Assembly: GCA_910588025.1 (NCBI GenBank)
Contig: CAJUQG010000001.1
Coordinates: forward strand, 33,625 to 97,624
Reading direction: 5' to 3'
Source: an uncultured Bacilli bacterium
GTDB taxonomy: Bacteria; Bacillota_I; Bacilli_A; RF39; UBA660
Length of the DNA stretch: 64,000 nt
The notes beneath the pieces are model-generated. The model was not told the DNA's origin. It saw nothing but the letters and a program-made list of their open reading frames with translations, and ran no database searches. Numbering within the stretch: the stretch's first letter is position 1; every line of letters begins with the position of its first letter. The position numbers and the translations under genes are program-made. Positions 52,213 to 61,500 of this stretch are shown here, piece by piece.

Positions 52213-52905
52213 ATGTTTTTATTAAATTTAATTAAAAATTTATTATTTTTTACTGGTTCTTATTCCAACAATGTTTTCCCAGAACCATTAACCCTAAAAG
52301 AAGAAGAACAATGTATTGATGAAATGCTAGCAGGAAATACAGACTCTCGTAATAAATTAATTGAACACAATCTTCGTTTAGTAGCTCACATTGTAAAAAA
52401 ATTTGAATCCAAAGAACATAATCCCGATGACTTAATTAGTATTGGTACCATCGGATTAATTAAAGGTGTAGATTCTTACAACAAAGAAAAGGCTACTCGT
52501 ATTACTACTTATGTCGCTCGTTGTATTGAAAATGAAATTTTAATGTATTTTCGAAGTAATAAAAAGAACAATAACAATATAAGTTTAAATGACTCAATTG
52601 GCTTTGATAAAGATGGAAATGAAATTAATTTAATCGACATGATTAAAGATGGTGGCTCAGACATAGCTGATGTGCTTCATACCAAAAATAATATTGAACT
52701 TCTTCAAAAATATCTCAACGTTTTAAATGACAGAGAACAATTAATTATCAAAAAAAGATATGGTCTTGAATTAAGAAAAGAACAAACACAAAAAGAAATT
52801 GCCAAAGAAATGGGAATTTCTAGAAGTTATGTATCACGAATTGAAAAGCGCGCCTTAACAAAAATGTTAAAAGAATTCAAAAAAAGTAAGAATGATAAAC
52901 TCTAA
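52213..52905 (+). CDS. sigK: RNA polymerase sigma-K factor (mother-cell sporulation)
   Basis: 230 residues, aligned by eye with B. subtilis sigma-K over the whole length: a hydrophobic pro-sequence (MFLLNLIKNLLFFTGSYSNN), FPEPLTLKEEE, IEHNLRLVAHIVKKFE, DLISIGTIGLIKGVDSYN, TYVARCIENEILM, and the region 4 end TQKEIAKEMGISRSYVSRIEKRAL. The pro-sequence implies membrane tethering and activation by SpoIVFB downstream of SpoIVB, whose gene is also here. The reading frame is whole, not split by a skin-type element. ATG 52213 follows AAGGAAGTG; the upstream in-frame TTG is rejected. Ends tail-to-tail with the 52902 gene, overlapping by 4 bases. Confidence 0.92.
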   Translation: MFLLNLIKNLLFFTGSYSNNVFPEPLTLKEEEQCIDEMLAGNTDSRNKLIEHNLRLVAHIVKKFESKEHNPDDLISIGTIGLIKGVDSYNKEKATRITTYVARCIENEILMYFRSNKKNNNNISLNDSIGFDKDGNEINLIDMIKDGGSDIADVLHTKNNIELLQKYLNVLNDREQLIIKKRYGLELRKEQTQKEIAKEMGISRSYVSRIEKRALTKMLKEFKKSKNDKL

Positions 52906-52920
52906 TTTCTTACTTTTCTT
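52882..52920. terminator. Shared terminator of sigK and the convergent gene
   Basis: AAAAGTAAGAA (52882-52892) pairs with TTCTTACTTTT (52907-52917). The arms lie inside the two coding 3' ends, which overlap at their stops. A and T flanks on both sides allow use from either strand. Confidence 0.75.
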
Positions 52921-54095
52921 AGCGTTGTATATCCATCTTCTAAAGCTATTTTTCGATCTCTTATTTCATCCTCACTATTTCGATAAAAAGAATCTAGATA
53001 ATAATTATTATAATTTATTCGAGCATAAATTGGTTGATTATTAGCATCTGTAACATGTTTTACAAAAGTATCTAATACAGACATTGCATCATCAGCCTCT
53101 CCAACATAAATACCAGTGTTTATAGAATTTGGTAACATAGCTTTTTTAATGGAACAATTTGAAATATGAATCCATCCTGGCATAAATCTACCTCTCGCTT
53201 GTTCGTTTACAAAACCTCTCTTCCCTAAAATAACTCCAGCAGCTTCACAAGGTAGATAACGTTCAAAGGTAATGCCTTGAAATTTTAAATTAGATAGGTA
53301 CAAATTACTAGTTGGATGAATACTAGAAATAAAACCATGAGCTGAATGAAAACTACGAATACAAACATTATGTAGTTTTTTTCCTTTTCCTAAAATAACT
53401 AGTGTACCTAAAAAATTTCCCAAACATAAAGATTCCATAGTAACATTTTCCAAATCATTTTCAAATACAACAACATAAGTACCTGCTTGAAAAGATGAAA
53501 TTTTATTCAAATCTTTCACACTTTTAATAGAAAGAATTCTTTTTGCACAAGTAATCGACATATTACTGAAACTTACTCTATTTTGCTCTATAAACTTCTG
53601 CCAAGTAGAAGGATCTGTAAAATAAAACTGATGATAATTTCCTTCAAAATGTATTTTACCCTTAAAATTTTGAAATAATTGCCACGGAAAACTATCCATA
53701 GCGATATCATCTAAAATATTAAAAATTACTTTAGGTTGATCTACTAATAACGCTAAAGCCTTATGAAAATCTTCTTTTTTGGCAATGTCAAAGCGTTTCG
53801 GAACAACTTGATATTGTACTCGATTCATTGCCCGTATGTTACCATTAATTTTAACATGTTCTATATTTTTAAAAATCCACTTTTTACTAGGAGTTTCCAC
53901 CAAATTTACCAGAAAAGGTTTCATTTCCGTTTTTTCAAAAAATAAGTCAATAGTCCCTTGAAAGTCTTTTAAATCAATCGCTGAAATCATTAATGGCGAA
54001 AAAGTAGAATAAACTTTAATACTAAGAGAACCTTTTCCTGTTAAATGCTCCAATTTTTCTAAATCTTGAATACTTCGTAATTCAATCTTTTGCAT
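52902..54095 (-). CDS. Unknown protein, probable beta-helix repeats
   Basis: 397 residues with no signal peptide. Repeated short beta strands with regular Ile/Val/Phe/Asn spacing (FKGKIHFEGNYHQFYF, VSFSNMSITCAKRILSI, LENVTMESLCLGNFLGTLVILG, HNVCIRSFHSAHGF, SNLYLSNLKFQGITFERY) suggest a right-handed beta-helix or leucine-repeat-like solenoid; EAAGVILGKRGFV and NSINTGIYVGEADDAMSVLD follow. I do not recognise the family. ATG 54095 follows GAGGTGGG. Being tail-to-tail with sigK, it may be part of the sporulation neighbourhood, but this is only positional. Confidence 0.6.
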   Translation of the reverse strand: MQKIELRSIQDLEKLEHLTGKGSLSIKVYSTFSPLMISAIDLKDFQGTIDLFFEKTEMKPFLVNLVETPSKKWIFKNIEHVKINGNIRAMNRVQYQVVPKRFDIAKKEDFHKALALLVDQPKVIFNILDDIAMDSFPWQLFQNFKGKIHFEGNYHQFYFTDPSTWQKFIEQNRVSFSNMSITCAKRILSIKSVKDLNKISSFQAGTYVVVFENDLENVTMESLCLGNFLGTLVILGKGKKLHNVCIRSFHSAHGFISSIHPTSNLYLSNLKFQGITFERYLPCEAAGVILGKRGFVNEQARGRFMPGWIHISNCSIKKAMLPNSINTGIYVGEADDAMSVLDTFVKHVTDANNQPIYARINYNNYYLDSFYRNSEDEIRDRKIALEDGYTTLRKVRN

Positions 54096-54117
54096 AACCC
54101 ACCTCATTTTTTCGAAT

Positions 54118-54126
54118 ATTATAACA
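54118..54126 (-). promoter_or_regulatory. Extended -10 promoter for the 52902 gene
   Basis: On the minus strand TGT plus a perfect TATAAT, 22 bases before ATG 54095. Confidence 0.6.
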
Positions 54127-54137
54127 TAAAAGATTCC

Positions 54138-54162
54138 AAAAAAAAAAGATTTTAATAATCTT
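54138..54162 (-). terminator. Terminator after divIVA
   Basis: AAGATT (54146-54151) and AATCTT (54157-54162), with a minus-strand T-run next to the left arm; short stem, long T-run. Confidence 0.6.
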
Positions 54163-54577
54163 CTGGCATTTCATCAATATTTTCAATTTCGGCTTCCATC
54201 GCTTGACGAAATTTCCGCTTAAATACAACAATTCTCCGTTTTAAATTTTCTGCATCTTGTTCTAATTTTGTTGCACGCATTAATGCTTCATTAACAATAC
54301 GAGAAGCATTTCGTCTCGCATCATCTATGATTCCTTTCGATTCATCACGAGCCAATTTTTTAATTTGACTTGAGGCATCTTCAGCTACTAGTAAAGCACG
54401 ATTTAAAGTTGTTTCCATATTTTGATATTGAATCAACTTTTGTTTTAAATTTTCAATTTCTTGGTCTCTTGCTTTAAGATTATTGAGCATACTTTCGTAT
54501 TCTCTTGTTACATCTCGAACAAATAGATTAACCTCTTGTTTATTATAACCATTAAAACTTGTCCTAAACTTTTTCAT
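54152..54577 (-). CDS. divIVA: Cell-division/polarity protein DivIVA
   Basis: 141 residues. The N-terminal membrane-curvature-binding segment KKFRTSFNGYNKQEVNLFVRDV (in parts FRTSFNGYNKQEVN, FVRDV) matches the family (F....GYd..eVd.Fl), followed by a coiled coil (about 25-125: NLKARDQEIENLKQKL onwards) and an acidic end. It marks curved membranes at poles and septa and scaffolds division or sporulation proteins. GAGGTGAAGC precedes the ATG. It follows sepF by 33 bases, the common sepF-...-divIVA division order. Confidence 0.9.
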   Translation of the reverse strand: MKKFRTSFNGYNKQEVNLFVRDVTREYESMLNNLKARDQEIENLKQKLIQYQNMETTLNRALLVAEDASSQIKKLARDESKGIIDDARRNASRIVNEALMRATKLEQDAENLKRRIVVFKRKFRQAMEAEIENIDEMPEDY

Positions 54578-54610
54578 GCTTCACCTCGATTCTTCTAAAA
54601 AAGAATCACT

Positions 54611-55018
54611 TTACCATTCAATTTCATCAGTATCTTCTTTTTGTTTTTCAGCATCATCGCTTATTTTGCCTTGAATATTTACATTCTTAGGAGTGCATAA
54701 ATAAATTCCTACTCCTATCTTTTGCATTTTTCCCCCAATCGAATATATACACCCAGATAAGAAATCAATAATTCGTTTTGCTTGATCACTTGTCACTCTT
54801 TTTAAATTTACGACCACACTATTTCTATTTTTTAAATGATCCGCAATTTGCTGAGATTCAGAATAAGCTCGTGGCTCTAATAAAATCATTTTATTTCCTG
54901 TCTTATCTGCTTCTTTTAACGCTTCATCTTCACTGACTGCATAGTATTCATCTTCTGTGCCCATTAAAGTATCTTCATCTTCATCTGCAAAAATCTTTTT
55001 TAATTTACTAAGTCCCAT
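54611..55018 (-). CDS. sepF: Cell-division protein SepF
   Basis: 135 residues. An N-terminal amphipathic, membrane-binding start (MGLSKLKKIFA) and acidic linker lead to the SepF core: ILLEPRAYSESQQIADHLKNRNSVVVNL (in parts LLEPRAYSESQQIADHL, NSVVVNL), AKRIIDFLSGCIYSIGGKMQKIGVGIYLCTPKNV (in parts RIIDFLSGCIYSIGG, IYLCTPKNV). It binds FtsZ tails and arcs at the septum. GTAGGAGGATAA is a strong ribosome-binding site. Leads the sepF-divIVA pair; ftsZ is not in the window. Confidence 0.95.
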   Translation of the reverse strand: MGLSKLKKIFADEDEDTLMGTEDEYYAVSEDEALKEADKTGNKMILLEPRAYSESQQIADHLKNRNSVVVNLKRVTSDQAKRIIDFLSGCIYSIGGKMQKIGVGIYLCTPKNVNIQGKISDDAEKQKEDTDEIEW

Positions 55019-55095
55019 ACTTTATCCTCCTACAATCTACTATCCCATTGTAACAAATAATCTCTTCCTTTTCAATCTCTAACTTTGAAAGAAAA

Positions 55096-55122
55096 GAAAA
55101 AAAAGAAGTAAAACTACTCCTT
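55096..55122 (-). terminator. Terminator of the SipW/TasA-like cluster
   Basis: On the minus strand AAGGAGTA pairs with TACTTCTT (one G-U), followed by a T-rich run. It separates the cluster from sepF. Confidence 0.6.
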
Positions 55123-56853
55123 TATTTCTTGTTGAGAAGAATCCGCTGGAATATCTTCATCTTCTTTAACAATAGCTTCTTGTTTTTGCTTTAATGCTTC
55201 CAAATAATCATTTAGTTGTTTCATAATATCTAAAAGACTTTCATATTCTGCGCCTTCTATTACAATACTTGTTTCTGCTCCTACTGGTCCAGTAACAACA
55301 ACTGGTGATGTCACCACTAATTGATTCACAAAAGATGCTAACTCCGTAACTGTAGCGTTTGTTACGAAAACCTTCATACTACCATTTTCTAACAATTCGA
55401 TTGTCATATTATTTGGTACAGAAAGAATTTGTATTTCCATATAATTAAAATTTTCATCTTCTGGCGAAGAAACAGTAATATAAAAATATTGTTTCGTTAC
55501 ATCATCATATTCTAAGAATGTTTGGTTAAATCCTTTACTATAAGTTACTAGCATTGCACTACGAATAGGATTATCATTTTCCATTAATTGTAATTTTAAC
55601 TTCTCTGGAAGAATATTACCATAAACATGTTCTAAACTAACTTCAAAACTAGATTTCATTAAAGAAACATTATCGCGATAAGCTACTTGAACATAATGAT
55701 TTTTATGACTATTAGCATATTCAAGTAAACGAGCATCTAAAGTTAAACGTTGATAGGTCGGACTATATTTTGTAAAACCAGAAAGAATATTATAATCATC
55801 ATATTCATTTGGTAATACTAAATAAGCTATTCCTTTACCCCCTGAATAATAATCTAAATATTCAATAATAGTTTTTTGATCATTTTCATTAGGATAAGCT
55901 TTTGCTAAATAATATCGGAATGCTTCATCCAAATCTTTTGAATTCGTAGAAGAAAAAATCATATAATTTGGTCGAAGCATTTCGGCAGTTCTTGCATATC
56001 CAATCAAATTACTTTCAAGATGAAAATGATAAGTTCCACTTGTCGCATCATAATTCATAGTAATTCCTTTTGGTGGAACTAAAGCTGGATTTTTTATAAA
56101 ATCAGCATCTGTTGCATAAACTGTTTCAACATAGTTCATTACACTACTAAAGTATTCTAAATGTTTCTCTTCTATTTCATCATCTGTCGCACTATCTCCT
56201 AAAAGATTCGTAACATAATCAAGTACATAATTGCTAATCCAAGAAGTAAATGTTTTCATTTTTTTTCGAGAATCTTTAGTCATTCTTAAATCAGTCAAAG
56301 TTGTTTCAATCTCAGGAATTGGTCGAAAATTATAATAATTACTATTATTGTATTCATATTGTTTATAAAGAAACTCTTGTTCATCTGCGATTTGTTCATA
56401 AACAGAAAAAATTACATGAAAAGGATTTATATCACTATCTACAACAGCTACATTACAACTTAAATTGAAATCTTTTTTTTCTTCCATACCACTAAAACGA
56501 TAAGAATATCTTTTATTTCCATTCGCTAAACTAGTAGCATTTAATCCGCTAATAGTACAAATACTTGGAACTTCAAGAAAATACATATCTTTTTCTGTAC
56601 TTGTTGCAATATTGTTTCGCTCTAAAGTAAAAGTACTTTTCATTAATTTATAAGTGGAAGTAGCATTGGCATTAAGAACTACTTTCCCTTTAAAAAGGGT
56701 ATACAATTTTGTTGCATAAACCAAAGCATTTGTATTCTCATCAATAAACCGTGAATGAGAAGTAGGATAAACACTAGTAATTACAATTCCCATAAGACCT
56801 ATCATAAAAATCATTATTTTAACAATGGTCGATTTATTATTTAATTGAGCCAT
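55114..56853 (-). CDS. Large exported protein of the SipW/TasA-like cluster
   Basis: 579 residues. A hydrophobic segment at about 12-27 (IMIFMIGLMGIVITSV) is followed by SRFIDENTNALVYATKLYTLF, placed like the mature start of TasA-type proteins. The long extracellular part is beta-rich with many Tyr and Asn residues (SNYYNFRPIPE, LVLPNEYDDYNIL), and the last 80 residues turn helical and acidic, ending in a Gln/Glu tail. A cysteine pair (about 98 and 133) may be disulfide-linked. No known domain. It is the last gene of the cluster, 24 bases after the second TasA-like gene, with AAAGGAGG upstream. Confidence 0.65.
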   Translation of the reverse strand: MAQLNNKSTIVKIMIFMIGLMGIVITSVYPTSHSRFIDENTNALVYATKLYTLFKGKVVLNANATSTYKLMKSTFTLERNNIATSTEKDMYFLEVPSICTISGLNATSLANGNKRYSYRFSGMEEKKDFNLSCNVAVVDSDINPFHVIFSVYEQIADEQEFLYKQYEYNNSNYYNFRPIPEIETTLTDLRMTKDSRKKMKTFTSWISNYVLDYVTNLLGDSATDDEIEEKHLEYFSSVMNYVETVYATDADFIKNPALVPPKGITMNYDATSGTYHFHLESNLIGYARTAEMLRPNYMIFSSTNSKDLDEAFRYYLAKAYPNENDQKTIIEYLDYYSGGKGIAYLVLPNEYDDYNILSGFTKYSPTYQRLTLDARLLEYANSHKNHYVQVAYRDNVSLMKSSFEVSLEHVYGNILPEKLKLQLMENDNPIRSAMLVTYSKGFNQTFLEYDDVTKQYFYITVSSPEDENFNYMEIQILSVPNNMTIELLENGSMKVFVTNATVTELASFVNQLVVTSPVVVTGPVGAETSIVIEGAEYESLLDIMKQLNDYLEALKQKQEAIVKEDEDIPADSSQQEIKE

Positions 56854-56877
56854 AACACCAAAAACCTCCTTTCACAT

Positions 56878-57501
56878 TTATTTTGTTTTTTGGGTAGCTG
56901 CATAACCAACTTTAATTACTTCTAAGCCATCATGAAAGGCATCACCAGTTGGATCACTCACTAAAGCATCCTTATATCGTACTTTAATTTCGTATTGATC
57001 ACTTTCGCCTTTTTTAGCAAAAACATCTTGAGTAAGCGTTACTGATGTATGACCATTTTTCAGTCCAATACTTGTACCTGTATTTGGAACAACAGTACCA
57101 TTTGTAACATAAGTAATATTTTTCGTAATATTTTTAATTTCTAATAATTCAAATGATTTATCAACTAAAATAGAAAGAACCAAAGTCGCATCTGCTTCCA
57201 ACTTACTAGTATCTACGGTAAAACGATACGGCAAAATACTAGTTGGTCGAGAAGTTCCCATATCACAAACATGAGAAGATGTATTATCAAGATTAGGATT
57301 GACTGTAACATTTCCAGGGTCACAATCAAAAGAAATTCCTACCTCAAAATTAGCTACACGTGCTTCCTCATCGGTACCCATATTAGAAATGTATTTTGAA
57401 TAAGTCACTACAGTAGTAAATATAGCCATTACACAAATATACATGCTAAACCATTTATACAAATTAGTACGAAATTTTTTATTTTGTAATAACTTTTTCA
57501 T
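56878..57501 (-). CDS. TasA/camelysin-like secreted protein 2
   Basis: 207 residues. A long N-terminal region KKLLQNKKFRTN precedes the hydrophobic segment (about 17-33) and TYSKYISNMGTDEEARVANFEVGI, which matches the SipW-dependent signal region of TasA/CalY proteins (T-Y-x-K-Y, then DEARVA-F). The beta-sandwich mature part includes two cysteines (in FDCDPGN and HVCDMG). In Bacillus such proteins form matrix fibres after SipW cleavage. Here it lies 15 bases downstream of the long-tailed SipW-like peptidase, which is its likely processing enzyme. Confidence 0.75.
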   Translation of the reverse strand: MKKLLQNKKFRTNLYKWFSMYICVMAIFTTVVTYSKYISNMGTDEEARVANFEVGISFDCDPGNVTVNPNLDNTSSHVCDMGTSRPTSILPYRFTVDTSKLEADATLVLSILVDKSFELLEIKNITKNITYVTNGTVVPNTGTSIGLKNGHTSVTLTQDVFAKKGESDQYEIKVRYKDALVSDPTGDAFHDGLEVIKVGYAATQKTK

Positions 57502-57516
57502 AATATCATTCCTTTC

Positions 57517-58518
57517 TTATTTTACATTCTTCGTTTTTTCAAATTTAGAGGATGTGGTTTTAGTAGAAGTTGATTTCGATGATTTTCTAGCAGTATTAGA
57601 ATTTCCTGTTTTTGATGTCTTTGTCTTAACTTCTTTCTTATTTATTGGTTTAGAGGTTTCTACATTCTTTGAAGTTGTTTTCTTAGTTGAAGATTTTTTT
57701 TCAATTTTAGGTTGCGTCGTTACTTTTGTCGTTTTGGAACTTTTTGAAACCGTTCGTGTTGGCTTCCTAACACTCTTTTTATCCAAAACCTTTGCGCCAT
57801 CTTTTTCTTTTGACTCACTCTTTTTAGAAGTTACACCTTTTTTTGATGGAATACTTTTTTCGTTATTGGTTGTTTTCTTTTTAGATGTTTTTTGAATGTG
57901 CTTTAAAGGAACTTTTTCACTTTTTACTTCAATTTTTTCTTGAACTATTTCCTCTTTTTTTCGTTGTTGCTCTTTTTGATATTCTAAAAATTCTTGATAA
58001 TCTTTTTCTTCTTCACTAACAATTAATTTACCTTCGTGATCCAAGCTAAGATAATAACAAATTAGAATTCCTACTACAAAAATCATAAACATGACAAAAG
58101 GATTTTTTAAAGAAGATAATAAAATTCCTAACCCACTCAATTTAAACACATATTTTCCCACTACTGTATCAATAGAACTGAGTGGATCATTTGAATTATT
58201 ATTATCTCCTCGTGTAACCATTTGTCCATCCATAATTGAAATAACACGATGGGTAACAAAAGAACCTTCTTCATCCAAAAATGTTACAATATCATTTTCG
58301 CTAATTTCCGAATACTTCGTATTAATAATAATTAAATCACCCACATGAATCGTTGGTTCCATAGACCCTGAAACAACTTCTAACACACCATATCCATTAA
58401 TAGTAGCTAAACGTTCTTTCAAAACTTGGGTACAAATAAGCTGATAAACATTAAAACATAACAACAAACCAAATATGAAGAATACAAATCCAACCATAAT
58501 TTTACGAAAAATCTTCAT
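57517..58518 (-). CDS. sipW: SipW-type signal peptidase 1 with long Lys/Ser/Thr-rich tail
   Basis: 333 residues. S26B (ER-type) signal peptidase with a Ser-His dyad: SGSMEP with Ser52, and THRV with His90 in place of the Lys of ordinary bacterial Lep; then RGDNNNSNDP (Asp105). One helix at about 8-28 and another at about 139-158 frame the outer catalytic domain. About 165 residues follow that should be cytoplasmic: a QEFLEY-containing helix, then a low-complexity tail of Lys, Ser and Thr. Known SipW proteins lack such a tail. It sits directly before a TasA-like gene, as sipW precedes tasA in Bacillus. Confidence 0.88.
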   Translation of the reverse strand: MKIFRKIMVGFVFFIFGLLLCFNVYQLICTQVLKERLATINGYGVLEVVSGSMEPTIHVGDLIIINTKYSEISENDIVTFLDEEGSFVTHRVISIMDGQMVTRGDNNNSNDPLSSIDTVVGKYVFKLSGLGILLSSLKNPFVMFMIFVVGILICYYLSLDHEGKLIVSEEEKDYQEFLEYQKEQQRKKEEIVQEKIEVKSEKVPLKHIQKTSKKKTTNNEKSIPSKKGVTSKKSESKEKDGAKVLDKKSVRKPTRTVSKSSKTTKVTTQPKIEKKSSTKKTTSKNVETSKPINKKEVKTKTSKTGNSNTARKSSKSTSTKTTSSKFEKTKNVK

Positions 58519-58531
58519 AGAAATCCCCTCT

Positions 58532-61500
58532 TTAATTCACTGTACAATGAGAATGTAATTTTGTGAAATCTAAACTTACATATAATACATATCGATCATT
58601 TAAATTGGCAGCTTCATTTCCAATTAAAGTATCCAAAATATCATCTTGGTCTACCCATTCCCAAAGTAAGGAAATCTCTGCTGCGCCCGAACTTGGAATT
58701 TTAATTTGACCACTTGGTTCAAAGACAATATTACGTTCTGTATGAATTCCATTTCGGATAGTTTGTGCATCCTTGTTTAAAATTGTATGTTGAGTACTTG
58801 AACCATAATAATAAGTATAATTTGTTGCTTCTTTTGGTGAATGTTTAATAACATATCCCATATTCAAACATCCTTTACCTTCAATACAAATTGTATCTTC
58901 TTCTAAATTAATTCCTGTAATTACAATTTCTTTTGAAGTCTCATTATCAAATGTCATAACATAAGAACCATGAGCACCAGGATAAATCACTTTATCTTTT
59001 CCATAAGCTTTAAAATATTCTTCATTGTGGAATAAATCAACATCAGTCAAATAATATTTGTATGGAAGTACTAATTCAATATAGCTATCATTGCTTGAAT
59101 AGATTGCGTATAAATCTAAATTATTATTTAAATTAGAAATAATTGCATTCTTTAAATAATCAGTTCCTGTTCCATCCATCTTTGTATTATATTTTTCTAA
59201 AGTATAATACATACAATTACCGCTTGCTGATTCTTTATATGGTACATAATCCTCTAATTTAATCGTATCTAAATTTGTAATTTTAAAATGATACTCTAAA
59301 ATATCTTCATTAAAGAAACCACCATTTGCATAAATATTTACTTCATATTTTGCAATGACATTGACATTGATATCATAAGTTCCAACAGAATATCCAAATG
59401 CACTTCCTGTAACTTTGATATTCGCTACTCCACTATGATTTGCATCAACTTGAATTGCAAGGGAAGATACTTTATCATTTTCTGATGTACTAGATAATTG
59501 AACAAAGTTCGCATTTGTAGTTACATCAACAAAAATACGTGGATCTTTTGTAGATGATATACGGATACCTCCAGGAATATTGGTAATAGTGGTACCATAG
59601 TTAAACATATTAGTATTTAAAATAATGTTTCCTTTTCCATGACCATCAACAAAGTCAATATCATAACTATTTTTTTCTGGTCTTAATTCATAATCATTCA
59701 TTTCAAATTTTAGATTCGTTTTCACTACTTTATTTTGATAGTAAATTTCCATTTCTACTGATTTGTCTTTCATTGAAACATTTGGATTCATTAAAATATA
59801 ATCTTTTTTGATTTCATAAGTTCCTTGATATCCATTAATTTTTACTTGAATATCTTTGATATCATAATCACTTGTGATATTTCCATCTTCTAATACATTG
59901 AATACAACAGGATATGGCGTATTTTCAAATGATATCACATGATTAGGGCTTTCTACAGTAATACTTCTTACAGGGCGGTGAATGATAACTGTATACACTT
60001 GATCTTTACCACTTTGAGAAGTAACTGTAATTTTAAGTTCATTGTCTCCTTCTTTTAAAGGCATATTATTTAAATCATTAATTTTTTCACCATTTAAAGT
60101 ATAAGAGATGGTACTACGTGGATCAGTAGCTTCTGCCGCCATAGTTAACTTATCTGTTACATACGGAACATTTAATGTATAATCATAGCGATTTGATTCA
60201 AAAGTTTCATTTAATGTATGACCACTTGCAACTAATTTGCTTAATGTATTATCATCGCTAGATTTTTTATCAATTACTACAGTATAAGTACGTTTACTTC
60301 CATCTTCACCAGTTACAACAATTTGAACAGTATTTTTTCCTGTATTTAGTTTTAGATGATCTAAAGAATCTACTGTTTGACCATTGTAAATATATTCTAC
60401 TTTCGAAGTATCTTTGCTTGGTTTGGCAGTCATATTTACTTCATCTACATTAGACTCAACTGTCACATGATAATCCACAATATTTTTATCAAAGGTCGGA
60501 TATAAACTTCCTTGATCAATTGTGATATTACTTAACGTGTTATCCTTTTCACTTGCGCGATTTATGACAACTTTATATACACTTACCGTACCATCTTCAG
60601 CGGTAACAGTAATTATGACAACATTATCACCGACATTTAACTCTAAGTCATTTAAAGAAGCAACAGTTTTTCCATTAAACGAATAAGTAGCAGTTGCCTT
60701 ATTACTACTAAGCGTAGGAACTAAAGTAACTTTAGAAACGTTTGCATCTACACCAACTTGGTAGTTGTAAGTTAAAGAATTAAAGTTTAGTTTTCCAGAT
60801 GAAATCGTTAAATTACTTAAAAAACTATTTGAATCTTTATTTGTTTCTGAATCGTCTTCACGATTAATTGTAACTGTATAAGTACGTTTACTTCCATCTT
60901 CACCAGTTACTACGATTTCTACTTTATTTTCTCCTTTTTCTAAGGATAAATCATGTAAGGAATTTACTTCTTTTCCGTTATAAATGTATTGAACACTAGA
61001 ATTTGGATTACTTAAAATTGCGTCCATATTTATTTCATCTACATTAGAATCTACAGATACATTATAATCTAAAACATTTTTATCAAATGCTGGATTCAAA
61101 GTTCCATGATCAATTGTAATATTACTCAAAGTATTATCTTTTTCACTTGCACGATTTATTACAACTTCATAAACACTTACAGTTCCATCTTCGGCTGTTA
61201 CATAAATTTGAACTTTATTATCCCCAACATTCAAATTTAAATCTTTCAAAGAACTAACTGGCTTTCCATTTAATGTATAAGTTAATTTAGCTTTAGAACT
61301 TTTTGGAGTGGCTACTAATGTAACCTTAGAAACATTGGCATCTACTCCAACATGATATTGAAACGATGTAGAATTAAAGTTTAGTTTTCCAGATGAAATC
61401 GTTAAATTACTCAACAAACTATTCGAATCTTGGCTTGGAACATTAGGTTTATCTGGATTGGTTGGTTTATTTGTATTATTATTTCCTCCCGAATTATTTC

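Noticed and set aside
52183..52260. sigK starting at the TTG at 52183
   Set aside because: AAGGAAGTG is correctly spaced for ATG 52213, and the ATG start gives the expected pro-sequence of sigma-K.
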